Of a DNA stretch of 64,000 bases, positions 36,203 through 48,960 are shown one piece after another. Both the position numbers and the translations under genes were made by a program. The stretch spans positions 1,730,501 through 1,794,500 of the forward strand of contig JAFREQ010000063.1 in the NCBI GenBank assembly GCA_025331565.1, written 5' to 3'. The notes under the pieces are model-generated. The model did no database searches. It was not told the origin of the DNA and saw only the letters and a program-made list of their open reading frames with translations. The stretch comes from Holacanthus passer. Lineage: Eukaryota; Chordata; Actinopteri; Pomacanthidae. Within the stretch, counting starts at the first letter, position 1. Every line of letters starts with the position of its first letter.

Positions 36203-39200
36203 CTAGCTGTAACATCTCTATCAGTCTTCTGAACTAAATCATATTTCTAATTTCAGAGGTTAGCTATCGAGCTGTTTCGCCGCCAGACATCACGCAGCTC
36301 CTCACCCCCTGACCTGAGACTCGCTGCCGGCACCACAGCTTCTGAAAGAGACCCTCGCTCTGTTAAGAGTGATGATGACATCCAGACCACTTTGAGCAAC
36401 ATTAAAAAAGGCGAAGAAGAAGAAAGGACTCAACATGATGACTCTAATGTAAGGATGGAATATACAAAAGGGGCAAACATGAATTATTCCCCTGGAGTTA
36501 CAATAAAGTGGTTTCACAGAACATATTGGTGATGTATAAAAACTTGTGTGGTGCGATCATGGTGTCACTGTGTTGTTCAGGAGCTGTCAGATGGTGACTT
36601 GGAGGTGGACTGTCTGACAGAGGAGGAGGTGAACCCCCTGGATGGCAGCAGCACCTCTGGGAGCTCCACAGCCACCAGCAACACAGAGGAGAACGATATA
36701 GATGAGGAGACCATGTGAGTAGAATTTCTCACGTTCTCTTCATTTAACATAATGTTGACACTCCAGAAACCCAAATCATTTATGTAATTTGTGGTGACTC
36801 TTGAATGTAAGGCTTCCATTTGATTGCTTTTTTTGTTTGTGTATTTTTACACAGGTCAGGAGAGAATGATGTGGACTTCATTGGGAGCCTGGAGACAGAA
36901 GAAGGAGAGCTTCCTGATGACTTAGCTGGAGCCACAGGTATAATTCATACACTAATATTAAGCTATTTTTCATAATTCATTAGATTTGTAAAACCTTACA
37001 GCTGATTTTTATCCCTGTCATGTTGGAGTTGTTGTTTACCGCTGCAGAGAAGATCTGTCTTTCTGTTTGTTAGAAGATTCTGTATCTCAAAAACGTGTCA
37101 ACAGAATTAAGTGATACCTAATTGAAAGTTTAGCTATTGGTCAAGCAATAAAGCCCAAATTACACTTTCCATGTCTGCAAACTTCAAGGTCCTGCCTGAC
37201 ATAAATTTTGTTGGAGTATAAACAGAACTCTTTGTATGTCCGCTGCTCTCATTCTTGTCCTTGTTCTGAAGTTTATTAAGTGACAATTGATTAATTTTCT
37301 GGTGCCAGTAAATCACCATTTATTAAGAGCGTTCCACATTTTTGCTCATAAATTTTTGAAAAGTGTCACATGAAAGCAGATTTATTTTTTCATGGATTCT
37401 AAAGTTCAGGACAAATCTATCAGGATGCACCTTCTTCATCCACTTCCATTCAGCCAAAACAGATTTTTCACCATTTTTCTTTTTTTTCTTTTTCAGTAAT
37501 CCTCCAATTTCCTTCCCACCCGTTGTCATTTGTACATAACATATTTGTATTTGGAAGCATATTTGTGATTTTACCAAATTTTCTACCGATGAATGATCAA
37601 TTCTCACTACACTACAGCCCTCATCACTACTACTGTTGGGGAGGTGTAGACAAATGTACTACCTCCATGACACTTGGCGTTGCTGGACTCTTCTTTTCAC
37701 CTGCCAGCAATGAGCTTCACTGGGAGGGTGTTTACACAAGTCCCCTTAGTTCGACATTCCACTGGGCAGGTGCCCAAAACCAACCGGCATGAGTCACCAG
37801 TAAAGCAATAATGAAAAAGATATCTCACGTGAATACAGCCAATGTTCCATTTATTTGTCTGCGCTAAGTGGCTGTGTTGAGAAACATAACATTTCTGGTT
37901 AATGTTTCGAAATGTAATCTTTAAGGAATTGAAGGGATTGTGTGAACTGCTTGAAGTATTTTAAGGCCGAAGATGACTTCTTTAAGATGTTTCAAAACCC
38001 AAAGATATCCAGACAAAGAACGGCAATCAAGCCTTACATTTGTGACACTGTAACAATCAAATGTCTTGCTTCAAATACAGGCCTCACTCCTTCTTCAGCT
38101 GAGACAAATGGAAGCCTCAGCCACTGTTTGAGAATTTAGAGAATCAAATCTACTTGTGTTGTTTGACAACTGCACAGGCAGAACATAGTGATACAATGGT
38201 GGGCCTCAAAGCAGCTCCTTCACTGTGTTTGATTGTGTTGGTGTTGAAAGGCATGAAGAGGATGAGTCATTGTTCGTGCACTGTACCCCTTTGCAGCGTG
38301 CTGATATAGAAACACTTGGTGTCTGTGTGTGTACATGTGTGGGGGTTGTGTGCATTCACTCTGTTAGATGTCAGAGTCGAGCTCAGCAAAATGTTGCGGC
38401 ACATTCTTTAGGTCCCACTGTAATCTTTTTTTTTTTATAATTAAGTTTGCTTTGATGCTATTAAAACAATAGAGTTTAGCATTGCACAGCCAGACTAAAT
38501 TTTCTTTGATAAAGACTTTGATAAAGAATTTTTGTTTGGAAAACATTCACTGAGACAGTTACTGGAATTTGGCTGCATTTTCCACAGTTTTCTGGTACAA
38601 CATCAGCCATAGCAACACTGTCTGCACCATCTTGTTTAAGCAAGAATTTATTCTTTTTTCCATTACTTCAGTAAATGAACATTTTGGTCAAAGCCATAAC
38701 CCTGGCTGCTCTGAAAAAAAATACTGCCATATGTGAACCATACAAACTCTTCATCTTCTGCCTGATCTGCAGGTGGATCCAGCTCCAGTGTGCGTTCCTT
38801 ACATCGCAGTGCTGCAGCTGGTCGCAGTGTCGGTGGTAGCGGAGCTGCTGCTGCTGCTGGTGGTGCTGTTGGTCCAGGCAACAACAGCCTCCTGGAGATT
38901 GACCCGGTTATCCTGATCCAGCTGCTGGATCTAAAAGAGCGCAGCAGCGTGGAGTCTCTGTGGGGTCTTCAGCCTCGGCCTCCTGTATCTCTCCTGCACA
39001 GCCAAGGTCTGTTAACACACTCAACCCACTAACAAAAGATCATTGCAGCTAAACTGAGAATCAATACTCAAACTCACACACAGGGTCTCTCCAAAAGTAA
39101 AAAAAAAATCCTCTTGGATGATCACAGTTCTACAGCAGCTGTAGTTGACAGGTTTATCTTTAAAAGAGACATGCTGCTTTTTTCACTCTACAACTTACAT

Positions 39201-42200
39201 TTGAGTCATGTGCTTTTTCTAGTGTTTTATACTCTGTCTAGAGGTAGCGACCCACGCACAACATGAAATGAAATCATCTTCCCTGAATTTCAAGCAGAGA
39301 CAGAGACAAATTGTTTGAATATAAAGCCTAGCGTTCATTTACAGTGTTGTAAAGATACATAACAAACAAAACAGATCTAAGAAGGCTGGTAATAAATGCA
39401 ATCAAAGAGGTCAATTTACTAAATGAAATAAACAATGAGAAAACAATATTAACCTGAGTTTTTGACCACCTGTGGTGCTGTGGGGCAATGTTTTTATGAG
39501 TAGGTCCCAGTTTTGCTTGTGCACTGGTTTGTGGGTGAAGCAAACACATTCCTGCCAAAGGCTTCACACTGTTCCACTGATCAACAGGTGGTGGTAATAC
39601 ACCAGGGAATGCAGTAGGATTCATAGTTTTTTTTTATCTTTGATGTACTTTGAGATGAACTGAGAAGTGACTGGAGCTGAGTTAAGTGTCAGCAGTTTGT
39701 CAGAAGGATTTATTTTTCTTTAATTTCACTCCTGCATTCCTTTTTCCTCCTTCCTGTTTCCCGTGTCTTGCAGCTCATCCTCACTCCAGGAAAGAACGAG
39801 AGCGGCGACCTCAGGTGGTGCGACGATCAGCTCCAGACTCGGGGGTCCTGATCCGCCTCAAGGCTCAGATGGCCGAGGTCCGCAGCAAGATGTCCGATGT
39901 GAAGAGTCAAGTGCTGGAGGCTCGGGCGTCTGGGGAGCCCAGGCCTGGCCCATCGGGGGGCTTCAGTGTGGAGGAGGTACCCTCTCATCACGCTGATTCA
40001 GAGCTGTCAGCTTGTCGTAAGCCCAGTGAGCTGGACCTGCTGGGGAGAGCAGCTGCGGCTCGATCCAGGCCCTGCCGCCCTGGTGAGGACTGCTACGCTG
40101 CTAATGCTAATACTTCAAGAAGTATACACAAACTGAAAACCCTGTCATTATCCAGCTACCTAAGTTCATTGAATGAGTACTTGAGTTTCAAAAAAAAAAA
40201 GCCCCCAAAAGAACAAGCTGTGCGGCACTGATCACTTCTATTTCCACGGCCGTATGTGCTGGTGGAGAAAGTAGCTGTGGTAGGCTGATGGTAGCAAGAC
40301 TGATAAAGGTGTAGCTGATTATAGATCAAAAGCTGGGTGGATTGTTTCTTCATCAGTCATCTCAGGTACTTGCATCATGAACCTCATCATATTTTAACAG
40401 AATTTCATGTGTAAAATTTCATTTCACCGCTGAGATCTATCAGCCAGCAATCTGAGGATAAACACTCGCTCTATAAGCTTAAAATAATGAAATTAGATAC
40501 TGAGACAGCAGTGAATGCATTTCATTAACTGTCTTATTTAACCAATAATAGGATAAATGTGTCAGGGGTTTTGAGATGCATTGTCTAGGAACTAAAAACA
40601 TTGGATAAGCTCAAAGACCATCTTCCATTTCTTTTGGATTCTTCGCTGCGACGCACGTCCGTGTGTGTCAGAGTTAATTAAAATCAAACTTAACACGAAA
40701 GCCCCTTGCAACTTAGTACTGTTGCAACTGAAATAAGTTAATTGGCTGATCTTCTGTTCCAACATAATGAGTTTATTTCTTCCATTAAAGCAAAATTGAA
40801 TGTCAGTATTTGTTGCGTCTGTAGCTCCAACCAACCTGACACCATTTGCATCAATAGTTGATCAAAGAAGGCAGCTCTTAGTTCAAATCCTGAATATTGC
40901 TCTAATCATCATAATCATCCTCATCATAATCATCATTATCCACGTATCATTTTCTGCTGCCACTTTGGATTGTCAGTGGAGGTTTTCCAGAGTAATTTCT
41001 CACTGTGCAGAATTTAGCCTGGCGTGATTTTGGAGGCTGGTTTAGAGCTCTTCATCTATTCTGTAGTTTGGTTTAAAATGATACAGATTACTGGTTTTGG
41101 CATGGCTTTACCCAGAGTTATGTCAATGAGCCTGAGATACTGAGGCAGCAACCCAAATGACTGTATTCAGACTGACTGTATTTAGACTAGACCACAGATG
41201 ACAAGGCTCACGGGACTCATGCTGGCTCAGGTTTTTTTCATCTCACAACAACAAATGAACATGTAATTTTACAGTTATTGGGTCCTTAGATCTGAGATGT
41301 TTACACATTTGTCTTTGTGTTTCTTTTTTCTGTGTACAGCCAGGAAATCTCTGTCACCTGTCCTGGACAGCAGTGGCTCTCTGGTCATGAAGAGGAGGAG
41401 TCCAGAGGAGATGGAGAAGGACCTGAGAGGAGCAGACGTGGCCACAGAGCTCAGCCTGCATCTTAAAGAAAGCTTGGGAGGTGCAGAGGGTCAGTAGTTT
41501 TCTAACTTATGTTACTATTTAAACCAGCATTAATTATTTTTTGGCCACTTGGGGAAAACAATCTGTAAGTACAACAGAAACCTGATATCACCTTGTAAAT
41601 TTTATATGGCAAGCTTTGACTTGAGGAGAAAAGCAGAGTCAGGTGATAATTATCTGTGGACTCACTCTGAGCAACATCTTTCATATTACATGTAGTCTGC
41701 TCGTCTATCGATTAGAGCAGCTTAAAAGTACAGTTCCCTATTTTGTCATCATCAAACTGGGGTTCAGAACATCAACAATGACTGTGATGGAAATTGGTTA
41801 GGTGCTGAGTGTATTTATCTCAGGTACCTATCTACTTGATGTATCTTGAAGTATCTCCTTGTTGGAGTTGAAAATATACTGGTCCAAATACTCTTTACTC
41901 TCTCTACTTCATCCTGCTCTTACTCTCCTCTGCACTGTTCCATCGTGACTTAAAATAGTTCCTGAAGCTCTAGTGGCTGATCTGTGATAAACTGTAGGTT
42001 GTTCTAGCACTCCATACTCCTCTTCACTAAAATTTGTTTCAGTGTGTCAATATTTCAAACAGCGTTTACAACCAAGTTCCAGACATTGTCCCAGTGAACA
42101 AACACTGACTGTTGAGTTTTACAGCCCATATTTTCATTTCATCTGAGCCTTCATGGATCCACAGTATTACAGTATTACTCCACAGTATTATTGATGGATT

Positions 42201-44452
42201 GTGTTTCATTGTCTCGCCAAGTTAGTTCTGTTTGCCTGGAATGAACTGAAAAACATAAAACAAAACAAGACCCATGTTTTCCCACTGTGTGACTTTGCTC
42301 CAGGAGTGCTGAAGGCTGACGGCACCCAGGGCCCCCTTGTGTCCCTCGGCAGCTCCTCGTCAGAGCAGGCCTCCACCTCCAAGCAGCAGTACTCAGTGGA
42401 GCAGCAGATGTACGGGGCCTCGGGGTCCAGGGATGACATCTTCTCCTTGGGAGGACCAAGCTACATGACTGCCAGCAAGAACTGTGGCAGCAGGACCCTG
42501 GGGTGTGTCTAAGGCTCATCATGTAGCTGTGGTGCTCAAACTACAACAGAGAACTCTTCTTGCCTCTGTCTTTCTTCCCACTCACAAAGACATTCCCATT
42601 TCTTCCTACTGCAGGGCAGCCATGTTGGACTGTGAATCTGAGAGCTCAGGAAACTCCCATCAGTCCTTGCTGGAGGGTCCCTCTGCACAACCACAGTCAA
42701 ATGAAGGTCGGTTCACCCTCTAACTGCCGACCTCAGGACTTAATGTTTGCGTGTGCAGCAATGATGATAACGAGGAAAAAGCAGCCAGTTAGCTTAGCAT
42801 AAATGTTTTAGGGAGTGTTAGATACTGGACTATTTCTTGGCTGAGACCAGTAATTTCCTGGAGCATCTACTGGTTTCTTAGAGCCAAAAAATAGTCTGGC
42901 ACATAATCATCCATAAAATGGTGAATTTTGTTTTTCTGTTTTGTTTTTGTACACTTGGTCAGCTCCTCCTGCTCCATTCACATTTTGTTTCATTTCATCA
43001 CACAAAATTTTAGATTTGATATATTTAAATGCAGTAAAATGAAAAGTTAAGCAAAACATCAGACATGTGATGGATTTTTATTTGTGTTACTGTGCAGGAC
43101 TTATGTCCACTGAGGATGGTGCAGTGCCAAACTGATTCATAAAAGTTATTTTTGTAAATCTGTTTTCTCTTTTGTCTTTAAACTTTAATCACTAAATAAT
43201 GTTCAGTAAAAGAATGTATGTACAGGTCTGATGGACTCATCCAGTCTTATCCTGTCTGTAGATCAGTCACCATCTGTCCTCGTGGCAGCAACAAGCAGTG
43301 ACAGCGACACTGAGGACGAGGCCCTGCAGAGCAACAACTCGCGCTACGACAACCAGACTCCTCCCTGCACAGGTAGCCAACGCATGCTATGTCCATGATA
43401 ATGCGCACAGACACAGAGCAGAGGTCAAATACTGTAAAAGAGCCTTAACACTGTGTGCCTGATTTAGGGCTTCGTTGTCAAAATTAAGGACCAAATCTTA
43501 CAATGTCTCTGCTGCCATGACTCAGGTTTAGAAACCAACCAATCAGAATGCAGTATAAAATGATGCACAATACAGGAGCGAGCCAGTGCCATGTTACTAC
43601 TAAAAAACATATTTACCTCAAATTCTCTGTGCAGAGTTGTCCTTCCATGTTACCCTCTTCCCCACTATGGGGCCCACAATATTTGATGTGTTGCGGTGCC
43701 AGTGATATGACCAAAGCTTTTTCAGTGTTGTGCTTCTTTTTCAAAACATGTGGGCGGTGCAGATGGATGAAGAGAGTTGATTACATTTCTCTGCATCTGA
43801 TAAATAAAAAGCTCTGTCTGGTCAGTCTCAGTTGTCTTCAAACGAATACATTTATTAAATTACTGGGCCAGGAAGCAAACAGTGGCTACATAGGTTTTTG
43901 CTCAATAATCCTTCCTCTGTAGTCTGGGTATGAGAGAAAACAAGGTCACAAAGAGGGACGTGTCTGGCTCTTCTGAGCTGTCTTGTCTTCTCCTCTAAAC
44001 ACCGAAATCCAGTCAGAGCCAGTTACCAAAACAAGCATATGTCAAGAAATTGAGACACTCCAAGATCTTCTAATATTTACGACTAGACGGTGTGAACCTT
44101 CTCTGACATCAAAGGTCGTTACGCCCCTTTTGAGTTATTCAACAGGCAATTCACTGCAGCAGTGATTCAGCATGTACATTTATGTGTATATGTATTGATT
44201 TTGAAAACAGCTGCAGCCAAAAATGATAACAATGGTCAATTTTCCGTCCCAATTAAGTGCAAATTTTAACTGAATTTCCAGAAAATTGGCAAAAGGAAAT
44301 GCAAATGTAAGCCCACCCACACACTGTTGTTCCCAGCTCAGACTGAATGTAGATAATGAAGGAACATGGCAGCAGTTGAGTTATTTCTCCTCTTCCATTT
44401 TCCAGGAGAGCAGCTTCTGTCCGATGACATGAGTCTGCCCGCTGACAGGTGA
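27826..44452 (+). CDS. trim37: TRIM37 E3 ubiquitin ligase (RING, B-box, coiled coil, MATH), complete CDS
   Basis: In mammals this E3 ligase acts on histone H2A, PEX5 and centriole-assembly proteins; loss causes Mulibrey nanism. Coding exons: 27826-27846, 28558-28659, 28990-29030, 29343-29459, 29869-29956, 30294-30416, 31060-31183, 32375-32442, 33331-33455, 33562-33612, 34446-34527, 34803-34879, 35704-35883, 36022-36136, 36257-36448, 36581-36714, 36855-36937, 38773-39006, 39774-40082, 41340-41489, 42304-42502, 42615-42706, 43262-43372 and 44406-44452. They sum to 2865 nt (954 aa; human 964) with phase kept and all introns GT-AG. The start MDEQSVESIAEVF is the same as human. RING Cys/His lie at about 15-54 (CFIC to CPHC). 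The B-box (CENHHEKLSVFCWTC) is at about 90-132, followed by a coiled coil. The MATH domain lies at about 276-404 (GLCWRLKVYP, YEYRVEMVHQ, GECWGYNRFFRLDLL). An acidic stretch follows (EENDIDEETMSGENDVDF). The C-terminal third is low-complexity and diverged but keeps SLLEIDP, SVESLWGLQPRPP, SSDSDTEDE and the ending GEQLLSDDMS. Confidence 0.98.
30069..30257 (+). repeat. Repeat family A copy in trim37 intron
   Basis: It starts 'gggctgcaactaaacatttt'. It contains 'ataaaatgttagaaaatagt' then 'gaaaaatggttatcacag', and 'cggaccaacagtctaaaacc'. This is the clearest 5' end of the family in the window. Confidence 0.75.
31343..32104 (+). mobile_element. Terminal-inverted-repeat DNA element in trim37 intron (family E, copy 1)
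   Basis: The left tip AGCCCCTTTCAGACATG is the inverted match of the right tip CATGTCTGAAAAGGGCT (one mismatch). About 760 bases lie within, with no long open frame, so it is a non-autonomous DNA transposon. A second copy's right end is at 10015-10397. I could not find a clear target-site duplication. Confidence 0.65.
32900..32960 (+). repeat. Family D terminal fragment in trim37 intron
   Basis: 'cacactgttggttttggtct' then 'tttcatggga' is the best-preserved copy of the family D right end. Confidence 0.5.
35140..35400. mobile_element. Family D short element in trim37 intron
   Basis: The left end 'aaattccatgaaaaaagtca' and right end 'cacactgttttttt' then 'atgggattt' are inverted relative to each other. 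The interior has 'gatcctactaacaattatcg' and 'gagcctgatatatc', shared with 19160-19400. Confidence 0.55.
36143..36201 (+). repeat. (TG)n tract adjoining a trim37 splice donor
   Basis: About 29 uninterrupted TG units begin six bases after the GT of the donor at 36137. The whole intron is only 120 bases (36137-36256), so about half of it is UG repeat in the transcript. UG repeats bind TDP-43 and CELF-type splicing regulators. Confidence 0.95.
42780..42905 (+). repeat. Repeat family B, 3' fragment in trim37 intron
   Basis: 'ggactatttcttggctgaga' then 'cagtaatttcctggagcatc' is the 3' block of family B. Confidence 0.65.
43930..44180. repeat. Unidentified two-copy repeat (family H), copy 2
   Basis: The partner of 26050-26345 in the same orientation. 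It lies in the last trim37 intron, upstream of the terminal coding exon. Confidence 0.55.
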
Positions 44453-46156
44453 TTCCCTCTGAGCCTGTCAGACGTGGGAACCCACCTCTTTATCCTCAAT
44501 GGCCACACAGCGGCGCAATAACGGCCAGAGACAACGCACATGCTAGTCACACAGATCTGTAGAGTAGAAACCGCTTGTTATGCATGAAGTCGAAATGAAG
44601 ACGATGCAACAGCTCACCTGCTTGTCCGGAAACAGAACATTTCCCTTGGTGTTGTGAAAATTTTCAGAATTGGACCATGACAGAATTGGTGATAATGATG
44701 GCCAGTTATTGAGGTAGTTGTGGTGTTAAGGAATATGTTAACTGTTCAGATGACAACATTTCAACATTTTAGTGTGTTCCAGTATTTTCACCCCTCTTAA
44801 ATTGGACTTTCGTTGTATTTCTCAGACATTTGACTGCTCACTAACAACCTCAGCACTTTGATGTTATTACCCTGCTGCATTTTGTGGTTGTCATATAGGG
44901 ATTTACATATGTCCAGTTCTTTCATGGTCCGTTCAGTAATTACATCAAAGGAAACCAAGACCACCACAGCTGTTTGTGCAATGACTGAACCTCTTAAAAT
45001 GTTAAGGGCATAAAAAACAGTGGGTGTATCTTCTTAAATTTTGCAAACCTGAACCACTACATTGTACCTGGACTGCAGGGCATTTAGCCACTTTAATTAA
45101 CTTTCAATACAAGTCTGTTACCTTCTCAAGTATTTAGATGCTTTTGTAAATCTGACAAGTCTATAATATATTTGCTAGAGTCTGAGGATAAACTATACAT
45201 AATCTGTAGCCTGTCGATAAGAGCATGGTGTTTTATAATGGCTTGCTGTTGATGTTAATTCAGCCTGTCTGGTCTCCACACCTCCACATGTCCCTGCACC
45301 TCCCAGCGCTGGTGCTAAAAAGACTTTGTTCACTCTTCACTGCAGCTTGTTGCATAAATTCAGTGCTTTTTTTTCCCTGAGGTGAACATATAGTGCTCAA
45401 TTAACTTTTCTGCTAACTTATGTAAATGTCTACGCTCTTAATAACAGCGGCAGCAGCAACCACAGTGTCTGTCTTTATGTGACATTTAAAAAAGGCTAAA
45501 TGTTCACTGAATCACATGGGTTATAAAACTGCTGCTGCACTGATGTCTGGGGGCTGAAACTTTGATGCATGCTGCAGATCTGACTCTGTAACAATGTCTA
45601 ACCAGGTGTTTCTGCTTCAGCATCTGCACAGACGTCACTGACTGGAGCTACAAGTGCAACATGCTTGATGGCTTTCACCCACAGAGAGCTACCTCACTAC
45701 AGTTAATGCACTACACAACTGAAAAAGTCTCATTCAGACTGTAAATCAGCACTGAATCAAGCACAGATGCTCCTTGTTGCACCTCTGACCACAGTCAGCG
45801 ACGTCACAGCAGCTGCACAGCAAAATACCTGAAATGGGCCTTTTTCACTTACAGCAGACATTTTGACTCGTCATAGCAGGAGAAACACATGCATTACTAA
45901 TAACATTATTAAAGGCTGTGTTCTATCCAAGTGTCCCAGCTAAACCATGAGAGTGAGCCAGCATGAAACTGAAGAAGCCAAATGATATTCAGCTTTAACT
46001 GATATTATTAGTCATACCTGTGCTTTTCATGCAGTGACAAGTCAAAATGTCTGAAAATTGTCCATAACTGGTTTGCATTTGGTGCCTAAAGTGTTGGTTC
46101 ACCCAGATTACAAAAAAGCTAGTTCTTGTTTTGTCAATGCAGTAGAGTAGAATACA

Positions 46157-46385
46157 GGCCTCAACTAATGATTTTCATTGCTGATTAAAAGTACTGAATA
46201 TTTTTGTAAATTAATCTTTTGGTGTATAAAATGTCAGCAAAGATTGAAAAATGTCCATTATAGTTTCCACACTGTCATTTTCAAATTTCTTGCTGTCCAA
46301 AATCCATTGATATTTGTTTAATTATCATAGAAAAGTAAGGAAACTATGTACTAACACATTTGAGAAACTGGATTTTGACCTGCGA
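46157..46385 (+). repeat. Repeat family A copy
   Basis: 'cctcaactaatgattttcat', then 'ggtgtataaaatgtcagcaa', then 'acacatttgagaaactgg' follow the family A order from 5' to 3'. Confidence 0.7.
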
Positions 46386-46449
46386 GTTACGCGAGTTAAT
46401 TTGATTTAAATTTTAGTTTGTGGAGCTCAGAAAAATTGAGCAGCTCCAC

Positions 46450-46770
46450 ATCTTTCAAAAAACGTGGTCCCTGTTACTGATGATGTTGGAAATACTCCAA
46501 GAAGACAAACTCTCAGTAGAAAGTATTTCCGATTTAAAAACTGTTGCGTAACAGCGACATTGTCTCTGGAAAGAGAGGTTTCTGATAAATTTTTCAAATG
46601 TCATTTCTCCATGCTGTGAACACCGCAAAAGAAATCCCATTTAGCTTTTATTGGCGAGGAGGCAGAAATTTCTCCAAACCTGGACACATAGAACAACTAT
46701 GTGCAGAGCTATATACCAACAGAGGTAAGACGGAAAATGTTTTTTGTAATTTGGGTGAACGGACCAGTCA
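46450..46770. repeat. Fish repeat family G, copy 2
   Basis: 'catttctccatgctgtgaac' followed by 'accgcaaaagaaatcccatt' and 'tattggcgaggaggcagaaa' is a fish repeat I recognise from memory. Unlike 23205-23600 it lacks the inverted second half. Confidence 0.5.
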
Positions 46771-48714
46771 AGGTGAAACTGTGGTGCATTGAAGGTTCTT
46801 TTTACTTTTAATATAACTTGACAGCAGAGGTTTAAAAATCTATGTAATTATGTAACGTGCTTTGTGCTGCACTGTTACTTGGCTTCGCTGCTTCACTGGC
46901 TTTTCTTCATGGTCATATTATCCTTCACCTCAGTTCTCCCAACAAATATAGCAAAGTTGTGTCAAAGGCTGCTGCGAAAAGATGCACGTTACTGGGATAA
47001 AACATGAGTGAAAAACTGTCCCATTGAGCTGCTGTGTTCCAGCTGATGAGGTTGAGAACAGAAGGACAGCATGTTTGAGCAGTTTATCAGACCTTTCTGC
47101 ACTTTGACTCTGAAGTGGACTCTTCATTGAGCCACATCTTATTTTGAAGGCCACTTAATCCACTAACATCAGTGTACACTTCTACAGTCATTAGTTTACA
47201 TTGTAAATATCTTGGTGTGTATAGAGTTGTGAGTTTGCTGTACATGTGCCTGAAAGTGCATGAGGTTATTGACTGGTGGAGGAAGGATGTCTTGTTTGCA
47301 CCAAGACATGTCGAGTCAAACTGAAATCATCATCCAGAGTGAAGCAGATTTTTGAAATGGATTCTCCTCTATAACTCCAGTCCACTCTATTATGGGATTT
47401 CTGTTACTGTTGCTTTTATATGTTCATGTGAGATGTGATGGTGGGAAACAGCCGCCAGTTTCTCACTGTTCATTAACCTTTCCTCTTATTTCTGCTTGTT
47501 GTGTCAAAAGCTGCTTTTATTTTGAATGTTCCCAGAATGCACATTATTTGTGTACATTTCCTTACTATGTAATAAATAAAATGTTTTATGACCCCGAAAA
47601 TGACCAGATTCTTGTGTCTTCTGTCTCTCATTACTTTGGATGCATCTTCACAGCGATGTTGTTCCAGTCATGAGTAAATGTTAAAATGTAAAATTAAGAT
47701 TTGTAGTTTAAAGATTAAAGGATAATTCCACTTTATTCCTGGTCCTATTTTTGTTTTGAGCATCATCTCAACTGGTTTTAATAACCTTATTGTTGCAGGA
47801 AGTCAGTGTCAAATATTTACAACAGATTATTTTGGGGACAATGCATCTGTTTTGTTTTCTAACCTAAACTTTATCAATGTTGCTGCATTCCCAGCAATTA
47901 AAGTGGTTCATGCAATATCATTATTCCAGAAAGAAATGTTAGACAAAACTACGAAAACAATAATAGATTATAATAAAGGTGGGTGTTTATCAGTAAGTGT
48001 GCCTCCATTGAGCTGTAACAAGTAATTCAGTAACAGCTTATTTCATTATTAATAGCAGTATTAATCTTTCAGATGTTCTTTAATTCAACAGGCAGGTGCT
48101 CCTTCATCTCAACTCACCTGTCCTCTGCATCACTTCAGCTCAACGAGTCACTTTACCTCTGCTTTAAGGCAAACTAGCAGTGTTGCTAAGTTTGATGTTT
48201 TCCAATTCAGTAAATCTGCCCAGGATTGTGGTTCATCACAATATAACATAATAAAACATCAATTCAAATGATTGTTGGCTTTTAAATAAATAACAAAAAA
48301 ATTGTTTAGGTGTGAGCGGGAGTTAGGATGGATGCTGAATGCAACTCAGACTGCTAACTTGACCATCAGAATTTTATGAAGCCTAGTCACGTAGATACAT
48401 ACATGTACATATAAAGGACCGTTACTCCAGATGCATTCATCAAAGTTGTATTCCAGTGATTTAGTTTCATGCTTCTTTAAAGTTGTGTGACTCATAAACA
48501 GACAGAATTTTTGAAGAGCAAAAAGATATATCCTGAATTTAAGTCCTTAGTGCATGTGTTTCAAGCTCCAAACCTGCTGGATCCTACATTTCCCAGAATG
48601 CAACACCTTCGGTTTGTGACACTGCCTTTTTATTAAAAAATTTTAATCTGCAAAAACAACATACACTTTAAACCTCATATTATTGGGTAACTTTGATATT
48701 TGAGGCCTAACATC

Positions 48715-48960
48715 AATCCATCATTCTCCACCCCTGACCTGGGACCAGTTGGCTGGAGCTTGCCAAGGTAGCCCAGACGAACCTTTCCCTGGCCACGTCT
48801 CTCAGCTCCTCTTGTGGTATCCCAAGATGTTCCTTCCAGGTGGACATCAAAATCCCCAAAAGGAAGCATCCAGGCGCTCAGTCCTTTCAACATGCTCCTC
48901 CTCGTGACTCCTCTGGATGTCTGAGCTTCTCACCTTGTCACTAGGACTAGTTTGTGTGGT
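48715..48960. mobile_element. Degraded retroelement tail common in fish genomes
   Basis: 'gaagcatccaggcgctcagt', then 'ccttt' and 'catgctcctcctcgtgactc', then 'ctctggatgtctgagcttct' is a decayed version of a segment I recognise as frequent in fish genomes (LINE-derived, family uncertain). The open frame starting at 48917 is an artefact of it. Confidence 0.5.

Larger units (their letters stand above)
44453..47600 (+). other. trim37: trim37 3' UTR with strong polyadenylation signal
   Basis: The first canonical hexamer I see past the stop codon is the overlapping pair AATAAATAAA at 47571-47580, followed by a TG/T-rich element near 47610. That would give a 3' UTR of about 3.1 kb. It includes repeats at 46157-46385 and 46450-46770 and an ATTAAA near 45907 that could give a shorter form. 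Confidence 0.5.

Noticed and set aside
42175..42522. 115-codon minus-strand open frame
   Set aside because: It lies opposite the trim37 coding exon at 42304-42502 and has no domain or splice support of its own.
47756..48025. 89-codon open frame after the trim37 polyadenylation signal
   Set aside because: The sequence just upstream looks like the start of a common fish repeat, and the residues show no domain.
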